A stretch of 17,673 bases of DNA from JAWKSY01 sp041402125 (GCA_041402125.1 JAWKSY010000032.1:1-17673); one strand, 5' to 3'; positions 6,697 through 14,334 are shown, counted from the first letter of the stretch. Notes: generated from the sequence alone by a model not told the origin. Numbers and translations: made by a program.

Positions 6697-7656
6697 ATGA
6701 TCGCCAAGACCACCTTCGCCCTTCTCCTGACCCTCGTCGCGGCCGGCGGACTCCGCCAGGACGAGACCGCGGGCTGGCGCGCCCTCGCCGCCGCCGTCCA
6801 GAAGCACGACTATCCCGCGGCGGGGCCGCTCGAGCGGCAGCCCCTCCCCGACTTCGACCGCCAGCTCGCGGCGCTCGACGCCGCGATGGCGGCGGCCAAG
6901 GGGACGTCCGCGGAGCCGCACGTCCGGTTCAACCGGGCCGCGACCCTGTTCGAGCTCGGACGCTACGAGGATGCGCTCGCCGGATTCCGCTCGATCAAGA
7001 AGGACTTCCCGCAGCACGGGCTCTGCACCTTCCGCGACGCGAACGCGATGGGTGACCTCGACCTCAGCTTCGTCGACACCGGCATCCGGGATTGCGAGGC
7101 CGAGATCGAGTTCCGGAAGTCCTACGAGGTGAAGTCGCTCCCGCACGCCGAACTCGATCCCTCCGTGAGCGTCGTGTTCCACACGCGCCTCGGCGACTTC
7201 GAGATGCAGTTCTACAAGAACGTCGCGCCGAAGACGGTCGCCAACTTCCTGAAGCTCGTCCGCGAGGGCTTCTACGCGGACACCTACTTCCACCGGGTGA
7301 AGGGTCTCCGCGAGATCTGGGGCGGTTGCCCGAACACGCGCCGCGAGCGCGGCGTCGACCGCACGGACGACGGGCTCGGTGGACCGGGCTACGAGCTCGA
7401 CCTCGAGCCGAGCGACGCCTTCCACGTCGCGGGAGCCGTCGCGATGCGCGAGAGCGGGACGCTCGGCAAGGTCAACGGCAGCCAGTTCATGATCTGCCTC
7501 ACCGACATCCCGGACTACAACAACCGCCAGCACGTCTTCGGGCGGATCGTCGCGGGCCTCCAGAACGCCCGCGCGATCTCCCAGCAGATCGCGGACGACA
7601 ACGACAATCCCTACGATCGCGTCTGGATCACCGGCATCGAGATCCGCGAGAACTGA
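6697..7656 (+). CDS. Secreted cyclophilin-type peptidyl-prolyl cis-trans isomerase
   Basis: The 319-residue protein starts 10 bp after the SurA-like stop. Its ribosome binding site GGAG overlaps that stop codon (TAGGAG), so the two are translationally coupled. An N-terminal hydrophobic segment (MIAKTTFALLLTLVAAGG) looks like a signal peptide, followed by a short helical, TPR-like region (72-105). The cyclophilin domain spans about 157-318: FEMQFYKNVAPKTVANFLKL, GFYADTYFHRV with the catalytic Arg200, GGCP (209-212, usually GGDP), GYELDLE, GSQFMI (261-266) and HVFGRIVAG (279-287). The tryptophan typical of cyclosporin-sensitive forms is absent, as is common in bacteria. It should catalyse proline isomerisation during folding of exported proteins. 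Confidence 0.92.
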   Translation: MIAKTTFALLLTLVAAGGLRQDETAGWRALAAAVQKHDYPAAGPLERQPLPDFDRQLAALDAAMAAAKGTSAEPHVRFNRAATLFELGRYEDALAGFRSIKKDFPQHGLCTFRDANAMGDLDLSFVDTGIRDCEAEIEFRKSYEVKSLPHAELDPSVSVVFHTRLGDFEMQFYKNVAPKTVANFLKLVREGFYADTYFHRVKGLREIWGGCPNTRRERGVDRTDDGLGGPGYELDLEPSDAFHVAGAVAMRESGTLGKVNGSQFMICLTDIPDYNNRQHVFGRIVAGLQNARAISQQIADDNDNPYDRVWITGIEIREN

Positions 7657-7673
7657 TCGTCTCCGGATCGAAG

Positions 7674-7717
7674 CGCGAGGAGCCGCGAGGGGCACGCCCC
7701 CTCGCGGCTCCTTCGCG
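7674..7717. terminator. Long hairpin between convergent genes, probable bidirectional terminator
   Basis: GGAGCCGCGAGGGG (7679-7692) pairs perfectly with CCCCTCGCGGCTCC (7698-7711) around a 5-base loop. The stem extends by CGCGA/TCGCG beyond a single-base bulge, about 19 bp in all. It lies 18 bp after the cyclophilin stop and 52 bp from the end of the convergent beta-helix gene. T runs are weak on both sides, but position and stem strength support transcription termination from either direction. Confidence 0.65.
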
Positions 7718-7768
7718 TTGACGTCCCCGCGGCCGTCGCGAGGTCTCCGGGTCGGCCACCGAGGACCC

Positions 7769-8935
7769 TCAGACCGCGGCGAGAGCGGCGAGCCAGGTCC
7801 GGGCCTCCGCGGCCCGGGTCGCGTCGAGCGCGGCCACGCGCTCGAGGTGCGACCCCGGCGCGGTGAAGGCCTCCGCGAACCAGGCGGGAGGAGCGGCGGC
7901 GGACGGGGCGAAGGCCGCCCGGAACTCGCGCCAGCCGGCGAGTGCCGCGCCCTCGCGCGCCGCCGCCTCGCCCCCGTAGGCGGCCGCCCGCTCGGCGAGC
8001 GCGAACTCGAGATTCTCCGCCAGGCGATCACCCTGCGCGAGGCGCTCCGCCACTCCCGCATCGAGGGTCGCGAGGGCGGCCTCGAGGAGGGCTTCCTCCG
8101 CCTCGCCGGACATCCCCAGTCGCCGGGCAGTGTCGTACCAGGCGCGCAGCGCCACGAGCTGACCGAGGTAGCGGCGCGTCGCGGCGAAGCGGCGCTCGGC
8201 GCCGCGAACGACCCCGGGGTCGAACTCCACGGAGCGGGCGGGAAGGGTCTCGGCGTAGACGAGCCGGCCGTCGGGGTGGGAACGTCGATAGACCGAACCC
8301 GCGCCGAGCACGGTGCCGAAGCCGACCTCGATCGGGCCGACCACGCCCCCGGCGCCGCCGAGGAAGACGCGGTCTTCCCGCATCAGGACTCCCCGGACGA
8401 CGTCCCCGAAGAGCGACGCCGTGGCCTTGTCGCCCTTGCGGCCGAAGGGGGTGAAGTTGAAGTGGATGAACCCGCTGCCGACCTCCGAGTGATCCGCGCG
8501 CGAGCGCCCGCCGGCGAGGAGGCAGTCGCAGAAGTTGACGTTGGAGCCGATCGTCCCGAAGGCGAGGACGACCGTCTGCTTCAGCCCCACGGCGTGGCCG
8601 GTCGAGGCCCCCTCCTCGAGGAGGGTGCCCGCGCGGACGTGGGACGCCGGACCGAGCGACGCGCCCGCGAGGAGGACGGCTCGCTCCGCGCTCCCGGAGG
8701 CGACCCGCGCCCCGGCGCCGAGGGCGCAGTCCTTCAGGACGACGGGGCCCTCGGTTCCGATCTCGACCCCCTCGGACAGGAGCGTGCGCGCCCCCTCGAT
8801 CCGGACCTGCGGATGGAGGACGACGCCGCGGCGCGCGACGCGGGAGAGATCGACCTCCCGCCCGACGTGGACGGACTCGGGAGCGGGGAGTTCGACGCCG
8901 TGCGCGCGAAGCTCGGAGGCGGGGTGGTATCGCAT
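7769..8935 (-). CDS. Left-handed beta-helix protein (GlmU C-domain-like sugar-nucleotide/acyltransferase family)
   Basis: The protein has 388 residues. Residues 20-245 consist of imperfect hexapeptide repeats rich in small residues and Val/Ile/Leu at regular spacing (VHVGREVDLS, EGVEIGTEGPVVLKDCALGAGARV, GAGGVVGPIEVGFGTVLGAG), the signature of a left-handed beta-helix. The segment GSGFIHFNFTPFGRKGDKAT resembles a region of nucleotidyltransferase-linked beta-helix proteins often annotated as UDP-N-acetylglucosamine pyrophosphorylase-related. No N-terminal Rossmann nucleotidyltransferase domain is present, so if related it is the acyltransferase-like half only. Residues 255-388 are alanine-rich helices. 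No ribosome binding site is seen at good spacing before the ATG, while a TAGAAT box lies 6 bases upstream. Enzyme activity and substrate cannot be assigned. Confidence 0.8.
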   Translation of the reverse strand: MRYHPASELRAHGVELPAPESVHVGREVDLSRVARRGVVLHPQVRIEGARTLLSEGVEIGTEGPVVLKDCALGAGARVASGSAERAVLLAGASLGPASHVRAGTLLEEGASTGHAVGLKQTVVLAFGTIGSNVNFCDCLLAGGRSRADHSEVGSGFIHFNFTPFGRKGDKATASLFGDVVRGVLMREDRVFLGGAGGVVGPIEVGFGTVLGAGSVYRRSHPDGRLVYAETLPARSVEFDPGVVRGAERRFAATRRYLGQLVALRAWYDTARRLGMSGEAEEALLEAALATLDAGVAERLAQGDRLAENLEFALAERAAAYGGEAAAREGAALAGWREFRAAFAPSAAAPPAWFAEAFTAPGSHLERVAALDATRAAEARTWLAALAAV

Positions 8936-8941
8936 GGCCGG

Positions 8942-8947
8942 ATTCTA
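8942..8947 (-). promoter_or_regulatory. Possible leaderless -10 box of the beta-helix gene
   Basis: TAGAAT on the minus strand ends exactly 6 bases before the ATG at 8935, so transcription would start at the A of the start codon. No matching -35 box is seen 16-18 bp upstream, and no ribosome binding site lies at normal distance. The box matches the sigma-70 consensus at five of six positions. Confidence 0.35.
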
Positions 8948-9065
8948 ATCCCTCGCGGGGAGGAGGGTCGGGGCCCCGGGTGGAGTTGCAAGTTCACCCG
9001 TCCGCAAGTGACGGAGCTCCCGGGGACGACAAGCGAGGAAGGACCCCCAGGGGAGAAAGATCGGG

Positions 9066-10442
9066 ATGGACCCGAGCGTCGTCGAAACCAGCCTGAGCCG
9101 CCTCCGGACGGAGGACGACCGCGAGGTCGCCTTCGCGGACGCGCTGCGCCGTGGTCTGGGGCGGGCGATCTTCCTCGCGCGCGAGCTCGATCCGACCCGC
9201 GCGTCCGAGATCCTGATCGACGCGCTCCGGCGCGACGAGTTGCCCGAGAGCGAGGGCGCCGCGGACTGGGTCCTCGACCTCGCGGCCGAGTGCCACGCGG
9301 AGACGATCCTCGCGCACCTCCTCGCCCCGGCGGAGACCGAGGACGCCCCCTGCGACGCCGAGCGGACGCGGCTCGACCTCCGCCTCCTCTCGCGCCTCGC
9401 GCGCGAGGGCGACGAGGGTGCTCGCGCCGCGCTCTACCGACATTTCGTGCGCCAGCTCGAGGCGGACGGCTCGCTGCCGATCGTGACCCTCGACGGCCTG
9501 CAGGGATTCATGTTCATCGTCGAGACCGTCGGCCAGCGCCTCGTGCGCGAGCCCGGATTCGAGGTCGACCTCAGCGTCTATCGCGACGCCTGCCGCCGCC
9601 TCGGCAAGGCCGGCGTCGACGAGCGACTCACGGTCCGTGCCGAGCGGAGCCCCTACGCGGCCGCGTTCCTCGAGGAGGTCCGGGCCTTCGGCGCCTGGGG
9701 ACCGCGGGGACTCGGCACCGACGGCGAGCGCTGCGAGCTGAAGGCCATCGCCCCCGACGACGCCCTGCTCGAGCGGGCGATCCGCGAACCCGAGGCGGTC
9801 TTCCGCGAGCTCGAGTTCGGTCCGCGCCGCGCGGGGCTCGTCCTCGCGCTCGGGCGCCGGGGCGAGCTCGACGCCGCGCTGCTCCACGAGGCCCTCTTCG
9901 ACGCGAACGACACCGTGCGGTCCGCCGCGCGGCGCTTCTACCGCGGGCACCTCGCCCTCGAGTTCGCGACCGAGCGACGGTTCGAGGTGCCGACGCCGCG
10001 CCGGCTCTCGGTCCGCGAGTTCGTCTCGCCGGTCGGGAGCGGCGACCTCGAGGTCACCGAGGTGCTCGCCGCGCTCCGGGCCTCGAAGGACTGGGGCGTG
10101 ATCGAGCGTCCGGACGGGACCTGCTCCCGGGCGCGACGCGGTCCCTACGCGGTCGAGTCCATCGACGCCGTCCACCTGCGGCCGCGGCCGATGCGGGAGC
10201 TGCGGATCGCCCTCGTGGACTGGCTCACCGACGACCCGTTCACCCCGGTTCCGGTGCCGACCATCCTCGACGCGCTCGACTTCGTCCGCACGGACGGGGT
10301 CGAGTGCTGCCACGCCCTGCTCCCCGGCGTCCGCGAGGACGGCGAGAGCGCGGAGGCCTGGGAGAGCTGGGCGGAGTGGTGGGTCGTCGACGCCGCGAGA
10401 CGCCGCGTCCTCGTCTTCGAGTGGGAGACGCGGAACGGCTGA
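9066..10442 (+). CDS. Hypothetical protein with HEAT-like helical region
   Basis: This is a 458-residue soluble protein I do not recognise. The first 300 residues are arginine/glutamate/alanine-rich amphipathic helices whose pairing (for example ERTRLDLRLLSRLAREGDEG, and EALFDANDTVRSAARRFYRG near residues 280-300) resembles HEAT-type repeats. The last 150 residues are more mixed, with aromatic clusters (AWESWAEWWVVDAARRRVLV) that suggest a separate small domain of strands. No signal peptide, membrane segment or catalytic motif is obvious. The ATG at 9066 follows GGGGAG at about 10 bases, a usable ribosome binding site. The gene diverges from the beta-helix gene (130 bp apart) and converges on the TPR-thioredoxin gene with only 8 bp between the stops. 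Strong G/C third-position bias supports real coding. Confidence 0.8.
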   Translation: MDPSVVETSLSRLRTEDDREVAFADALRRGLGRAIFLARELDPTRASEILIDALRRDELPESEGAADWVLDLAAECHAETILAHLLAPAETEDAPCDAERTRLDLRLLSRLAREGDEGARAALYRHFVRQLEADGSLPIVTLDGLQGFMFIVETVGQRLVREPGFEVDLSVYRDACRRLGKAGVDERLTVRAERSPYAAAFLEEVRAFGAWGPRGLGTDGERCELKAIAPDDALLERAIREPEAVFRELEFGPRRAGLVLALGRRGELDAALLHEALFDANDTVRSAARRFYRGHLALEFATERRFEVPTPRRLSVREFVSPVGSGDLEVTEVLAALRASKDWGVIERPDGTCSRARRGPYAVESIDAVHLRPRPMRELRIALVDWLTDDPFTPVPVPTILDALDFVRTDGVECCHALLPGVREDGESAEAWESWAEWWVVDAARRRVLVFEWETRNG

Positions 10443-10450
10443 CGCCGGCC

Positions 10451-11707
10451 TCACTCGGCGGCGAGGCGTCGGACCGTCTGCGAGATGAGTCGGGTCTGGA
10501 AGCCGCCCACGGGCTGACCGCCCTGCTCGATCATGCGGATCTTCCCCGCCCGATCGATCACGACGACGCAGGGCACGCCGCGGACCTCGTAGGCGCGGTG
10601 GTTCTCGAAGCCCTCGGCGAGAGCGATCGGGATCGTGATCGGCTTCTCGAGATCCTTCCAGAACTCCTCCTCCTCGCTCTTCGGCGCCGCGCGGAGCTCG
10701 CGCTGGAGCACGAAGCGCGGGTCGGCCCGGTAGCGCTTCAACCACTTCGCCTCGGTGTCGAGGCTCCAGTCGGGATGACGTCCCGCCTTGTAGGCCTTGG
10801 TCACGCCCCAGAAGGTCACGGGCTGGCCGGTCGTGCTCCGGTCGAGCTCGGAAAGGAACTGCAGCACCTGCGTGCTGGGGATGTTGTTGTTCATGAAGAA
10901 GCAGAGGACGACGACGCGGCCGCCCTGCCGCTCGATCGACGAGTCCTCCGCGCCGATCCAGCGCTTCACGCCCTCGAGCTCGCGGAAGGGCTGGCCGAGG
11001 AGGGCGAGGATCTTCTGACGCTCGAGCAGCTCGGGCGCGTCCTTGGCCTCCTCGAGGAGCGTCGCGAGGTGGCGGCGCGCCTCCTCGTACTTCCCGCCGT
11101 TCACGAGGGCGTCGGTGAGCTGGAAGGCGGCGTCGCCCGCGACCTGATGCTCCGGGAACTCCTTCATGACCGCGCCGTAGGCGGCGATGGCCTCGTCGAA
11201 GCGCAGGTCGAGATAGAGCGAGGTCGCGAGGCCGAGCTTCGCGAAGGGCAGGAGCTCGGCGTTCTTCGAGCGCGCGGCGAAGTCGGCGTAGAGCTTGCGG
11301 GCGTCCTCGAGCCGGCTCATCGACCGGTAGCAGTCGCCGAGGAAGAGGCGGGCCCGATCGGCCTCGGCGTGCGTCGGAGCGGCGCTGAGGAAGGCCTCGA
11401 GATGCTTGGCCGCCTTGGCCGGCTCCTGGAGGTCGACGTAGGCCCGCGCGAGGTCGTAGCGGCCGACCGTCAGCGAGTCGGCGCGGCCCTCGTAGCGCCC
11501 CACGAAGTCCAGGCAGGCGCGTCGGTAGGACTCCATGAGCCCCCGGCGCTCCTCGTCCTCGACCTCGCCGGCCATCGCCTCGCGGGCCTTCTCGACCGTC
11601 CCGTAGGCGGCCCGGACCTCCACGTCGAGCGGAGTCTCTCGCTGCGCGAGGAGCGCCGGAGCGGCGCCCGCGAGGACCGCGAGCGCGAGGATGCAGAGCT
11701 TGTTCAT
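10451..11707 (-). CDS. Secreted TPR protein with a thioredoxin-like domain lacking CxxC
   Basis: The protein has 418 residues from the ATG at 11707, preceded by GAGAGGG at about 8 bases. The frame is open further upstream, but this start opens a signal peptide (MNKLCILALAVLAGAAPALLAQ, cleavage near residue 22). Residues 60-225 hold TPR-like repeats (SLTVGRYDLARAYVDLQEP, FAKLGLATSLYLDLRFDEA). Residues 236-415 resemble TlpA/redoxin thioredoxin folds: GQPFRELEGVKRWIG, GGRVVVLCFFM, then the cis-proline region GVPCVVVIDRAGKI (378-390). Where TlpA proteins carry WCxxC, this one has FMNNNIPSTQ (271-280), so it cannot perform dithiol exchange there. It may bind proteins or act as an envelope scaffold. 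C380 beside the cis-proline is the only cysteine near the would-be active site, apart from C269. Confidence 0.85.
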   Translation of the reverse strand: MNKLCILALAVLAGAAPALLAQRETPLDVEVRAAYGTVEKAREAMAGEVEDEERRGLMESYRRACLDFVGRYEGRADSLTVGRYDLARAYVDLQEPAKAAKHLEAFLSAAPTHAEADRARLFLGDCYRSMSRLEDARKLYADFAARSKNAELLPFAKLGLATSLYLDLRFDEAIAAYGAVMKEFPEHQVAGDAAFQLTDALVNGGKYEEARRHLATLLEEAKDAPELLERQKILALLGQPFRELEGVKRWIGAEDSSIERQGGRVVVLCFFMNNNIPSTQVLQFLSELDRSTTGQPVTFWGVTKAYKAGRHPDWSLDTEAKWLKRYRADPRFVLQRELRAAPKSEEEEFWKDLEKPITIPIALAEGFENHRAYEVRGVPCVVVIDRAGKIRMIEQGGQPVGGFQTRLISQTVRRLAAE

Positions 11708-11779
11708 GGCGTTCCCTCTCCCGTCCGTCCGGAGTCCGGATGGGAAAATCGAAGACCATCCGCCGGCATCGACCGGAGC

Positions 11780-11808
11780 ATCATACGTCCCGGAACCGCG
11801 AACGTCAG
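11780..11808 (-). promoter_or_regulatory. Sigma-70-type promoter of the TPR-thioredoxin gene
   Basis: On the minus strand, CTGACG (11803-11808, four of six matches to TTGACA) and TATGAT (11780-11785, five of six matches to TATAAT) are separated by exactly 17 bp. The predicted transcription start is near 11773, giving a leader of about 66 bases before the ATG at 11707. This is the best housekeeping promoter seen in the window. Confidence 0.6.
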
Positions 11809-11850
11809 ATCTTCTTCCCGCGAGAACTCCCCTCCCGGGGCGAGAGGGGC

Positions 11851-11874
11851 GACGGCGCAAGGACTTGCGCCGTC
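11851..11874 (-). terminator. Hairpin after the sigma-factor operon
   Basis: GACGGCGCAAG (11851-11861) and CTTGCGCCGTC (11864-11874) form a perfect 11 bp inverted repeat with almost no spacer. It begins 4 bp after the stop codon of the secreted helical protein. There is no T run downstream, so it could be a weak terminator or a protective 3' hairpin. It separates the sigma operon from the next promoter. Confidence 0.5.
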
Positions 11875-11878
11875 GGCC

Positions 11879-13243
11879 TCAGCGGCGACCGCGGCGGAAG
11901 GGAGACGCCTCCCGGTCGATCCGCGGCAGGAGCTCGCGGACGCGCGCGCGGCGCGTCTCGTCCAGTCCGCTCGCCTCGAGGGTCTTCTCGAACTCCTCGG
12001 GCGACTGGCGGAAGAAGGCCCACATGAGCTGCTTCTCCTCGCCGAAGGTCTGCCGCAGTTCCTCCATGGCCTCCCAGGATCGGCGGGCCTTGGCCCAGTC
12101 GACGTCGGGCAACTTCTCCGCGAGCAGCGCGAAGCGCGCCGCGTCGTCGTCGAGGCCCATGAAGCGACGCCGATCCTCCTCGCTGAGGCGCTCGAAGACG
12201 CCCCGCGGGGGACGGAAGGCGCGGCTGGAGCGGAAGAGCATGTGATCGAGCTGGTGGGCGAAGCGCTTGCGCTGCTCCTCGTTCATGGAGACGAGCGCCT
12301 CGCGCGTCTCCGCGCCGAGGAACTCGAGCTCGCCGAGCGCGGTCGCGCCCTCGCTCTCCCGCAGGGCGGCGAGGAGACCGCGACGCTGCGTCGGGTCGAG
12401 GCGACGGAGCGCGCGGAGCTGCTCGCGATCGAGCTGCGGGCCGAAGCGGAGGCGCCGCACGAAGGGATCGCGGAAGAAGTCGCCGTCGGAGAGTCCCTCG
12501 AGACGCCGGGTCTCGGCCTCGTCGATCTCGCCGCGGTGCACGAAGAGCACCATGTTCCGGTGGATGCCGCGCACGGCGCCGATCTTGCCCTCCGCGTCGA
12601 GCTGGCGCAGACGCGCCGCCTCGTCGTCGGCGATGAGGCCCTGGGTCTGCGCCTTCTCGATCGCGCTCTCGAGCAGGGCGTTCGCCTCGAGGTCGCGGAT
12701 CGCGCGGTGCCGGGCCTCGCCCTCGAGTCCGGCGACGGCGGTCCGCGCCTCGTCGCCCAGCCGGTTGAGCACGCGCTCGTCCTGGCGATCGCGCTGGTCG
12801 AGCCACTCCTTCACCACCGCGCGCACGCGATCGGCCGGCCCGAGGGCGCGCAGCCGCTCGAAGGTCTCGGGGCTCGCGGAGAAGGCGACCTGCCGCGCCA
12901 TGCGATCGAAGCGACGCTCCATCTTCTTCGCCTCGGCGTTGCCGCTCGCGAAGTCGTCGTAGGTCTTCAGCACCTCGCGCCGGAAGGTCTCGCGCTCGGC
13001 GCGCGCCTCGGCCGAGAGGCCGCGCCAGCCGCGCGACATTCCCTGACGGCCGCCGCGCTCACCGCGCTCACCGAACGAGGGAGGACCGCGTCGCGGACGC
13101 TCGCCCGGCGTCGGACGCGCTTCCGGTCGCCCGCGGCCCTCGCGCTCGCGACCGCCGCGGGGCGCATCCTGCGCCGCGACGTCGCCGATCAGGGCGACGA
13201 GCGCCAGCCCGAAGGTCGCGAAGAAGAGGATGGTCGCGCGCAT
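11879..13243 (-). CDS. Secreted Arg/Glu-rich helical protein of unknown function
   Basis: The protein has 454 residues from the ATG at 13243. A GTG at 13252 would add three residues and overlap the upstream stop (GTGA). The signal peptide MRATILFFATFGLALVALIGDVAAQ is followed by a disordered Arg/Gly/Pro/Glu-rich stretch (about 26-70), then almost entirely charged amphipathic helices with many Arg-Glu pairs (LRALRRLDPTQRRGLLAALRE, RLSEEDRRRFMGLDDDAARF). The repeated pattern of a helix, LDPTQRR- or LSEEDRR-like turns and another helix is reminiscent of periplasmic stress-sensing helical proteins such as the CpxP/Spy or DUF3106 types, but I cannot assign a family. It is the last gene of the ECF sigma operon. 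A role in envelope stress sensing or as an operon effector is inferred from that position only. Confidence 0.78.
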   Translation of the reverse strand: MRATILFFATFGLALVALIGDVAAQDAPRGGREREGRGRPEARPTPGERPRRGPPSFGERGERGGRQGMSRGWRGLSAEARAERETFRREVLKTYDDFASGNAEAKKMERRFDRMARQVAFSASPETFERLRALGPADRVRAVVKEWLDQRDRQDERVLNRLGDEARTAVAGLEGEARHRAIRDLEANALLESAIEKAQTQGLIADDEAARLRQLDAEGKIGAVRGIHRNMVLFVHRGEIDEAETRRLEGLSDGDFFRDPFVRRLRFGPQLDREQLRALRRLDPTQRRGLLAALRESEGATALGELEFLGAETREALVSMNEEQRKRFAHQLDHMLFRSSRAFRPPRGVFERLSEEDRRRFMGLDDDAARFALLAEKLPDVDWAKARRSWEAMEELRQTFGEEKQLMWAFFRQSPEEFEKTLEASGLDETRRARVRELLPRIDREASPFRRGRR

Positions 13244-13248
13244 CGCCG

Positions 13249-13671
13249 TCACCCGCCGAGATACTCGTCCTGCACCGCCTCGGCGTCCCGCGCCTCGAGG
13301 ACGAGCAGATCGTCGTCGCCGAGGTTGCTGAGGATGTCGACGACGTCGCTGATGTCGTTCGTGGCCACCGGGGCCTGGGTCGACTCGCGAGTCGCGTCGT
13401 CGCCGGGTCGGCCGAAGATGACGATCGCGCCGACGATCGCGGCGGCGGCGGTGAGTCCCGTCGCCAGCCAGGGTCGACGGAACAGCGGCCGGGTCTCCGC
13501 GGCGCGGCGCTCGGCCCGCGCCCGATCGACGGTCCGGGAGACGAAGGAGCGCGTGGGCGCCACCTCGTCGACCGCTCCGAGGAGGGACCAGAGGGCCTCG
13601 TCCTCGGCATCGAAGTCCGCCCGGACATCCGGGGGGGTCGTGCGCTTCGGGTCGTCGCTGGGGTTTCTCAT
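13249..13671 (-). CDS. Single-pass membrane protein, probable anti-sigma factor
   Basis: This 140-residue protein is encoded 26 bp downstream of the ECF sigma factor gene. Its N-terminal half (1-67) is cytoplasmic in type: acidic, then FDAEDEALWSLLGAVDEVAP and SFVSRTVDRARAERR. A transmembrane helix spans about 68-86 (WLATGLTAAAAIVGAIVIF), followed by a short acidic tail (DDDLLVLEARDAEAVQDEY). Short proteins with this D-x-x-LWxLLG-like start and one central membrane helix often follow ECF sigma genes in Planctomycetota and Verrucomicrobiota. The zinc-binding HxxxCxxC motif of classical anti-sigma factors is absent. A longer in-frame extension to 14334 lies wholly opposite or out of frame with the sigma gene and is rejected. 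Anti-sigma function is inferred from topology and position. Confidence 0.78.
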   Translation of the reverse strand: MRNPSDDPKRTTPPDVRADFDAEDEALWSLLGAVDEVAPTRSFVSRTVDRARAERRAAETRPLFRRPWLATGLTAAAAIVGAIVIFGRPGDDATRESTQAPVATNDISDVVDILSNLGDDDLLVLEARDAEAVQDEYLGG

Positions 13672-13697
13672 CCGTGGTCTCCGGTTTCGGCCGCCCC

Positions 13698-14321
13698 TCA
13701 GGCGTTCTCTTCGGGGGGCGCCACCAGGAAGTCCCGGATCTCCCGGGACAGGTGCTTCTTCAGGTTCGTCTTCGCGCGGTTCAGGAGCGACTTGACCGCC
13801 ATGATCGTGAGTCCGGTGGCCTGCGCCATCTCGACGTAGGAGAGCTGCTCGTAGCGCGCCATGAGCACCACGGCCCGCTGGCTCTCGGGCAGGGCGGCGA
13901 TGGCGGCCCTGACCTTCTCCTGCAGCTCTCCGCTCTCGAGTCGTGCTTCGGGCATCGGACCCTCGTCGGCGATCCAGTCCCGGGAGCGGCCCACCTCGTC
14001 GCCCTCCCCGAGGGCCTCGAGCGACTGGTGACTCCGCCGTCCGGACCGGCGTTTCTCGTTCAGGCACAGGTTCGTGGCGATGGTCAGCAGCCAGGTCTTG
14101 AACCGCGCCGTCGGCTCGTAGGTCGGGGCGGCGCGGTGCACCTTCAGGAAGACCTCCTGGGCGAGATCCTCGGCGACCACGTCGTTGCCCACGAAACGGC
14201 GCATGAAGTTGATCAGGACCGGCGCGTACGCCGACACGAACTCCTCGAAGGCCACCGCGTCGCCCTCGCGTATGCGCAGCATCCGCTGCACGTCGGGGTC
14301 GTCGAGGAAGCGCTCCGTCAT
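13698..14321 (-). CDS. ECF-family RNA polymerase sigma factor
   Basis: The 207-residue protein has sigma-70 region 2 at about 24-92 (AFEEFVSAYAPVLINFMRRF; AEDLAQEVFLKVHRA; RFKTWLLTIATNLCLNEKRR) and region 4 at about 128-192 (IAALPESQRAVVLMARYEQL; SYVEMAQATGLTIMAVKSLL; NRAKTNLKKHL). There is no region 1 or 3, as expected for the extracytoplasmic-function class, and the length is typical. AAGGGA lies about 5 bases before the ATG. Downstream come a probable membrane anti-sigma factor and a secreted protein, so the operon probably responds to an envelope signal. No confident self-regulated promoter is visible; GGAAACG at 14381-14387 on the minus strand resembles an ECF -35 element, but no matching -10 was found. 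Confidence 0.95.
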   Translation of the reverse strand: MTERFLDDPDVQRMLRIREGDAVAFEEFVSAYAPVLINFMRRFVGNDVVAEDLAQEVFLKVHRAAPTYEPTARFKTWLLTIATNLCLNEKRRSGRRSHQSLEALGEGDEVGRSRDWIADEGPMPEARLESGELQEKVRAAIAALPESQRAVVLMARYEQLSYVEMAQATGLTIMAVKSLLNRAKTNLKKHLSREIRDFLVAPPEENA

Positions 14322-14334
14322 GCCGTCCCTTCAA

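Noticed and set aside
4794..6713. Minus-strand open frame of 639 codons
   Set aside because: Antisense shadow of the SurA-like gene; its composition is Leu/Glu/Arg/Val repeats with no domain.
7718..13795. Plus-strand open frame of about 2025 codons
   Set aside because: It runs opposite or out of frame with at least five well-supported genes and its translation is Arg/Gly/Leu/Glu-rich without family motifs. It is a by-product of G/C-biased third positions.
13672..14334. N-terminal extension of the anti-sigma-like frame
   Set aside because: It lies out of frame over the ECF sigma gene; the ATG at 13671 gives a protein of natural composition.
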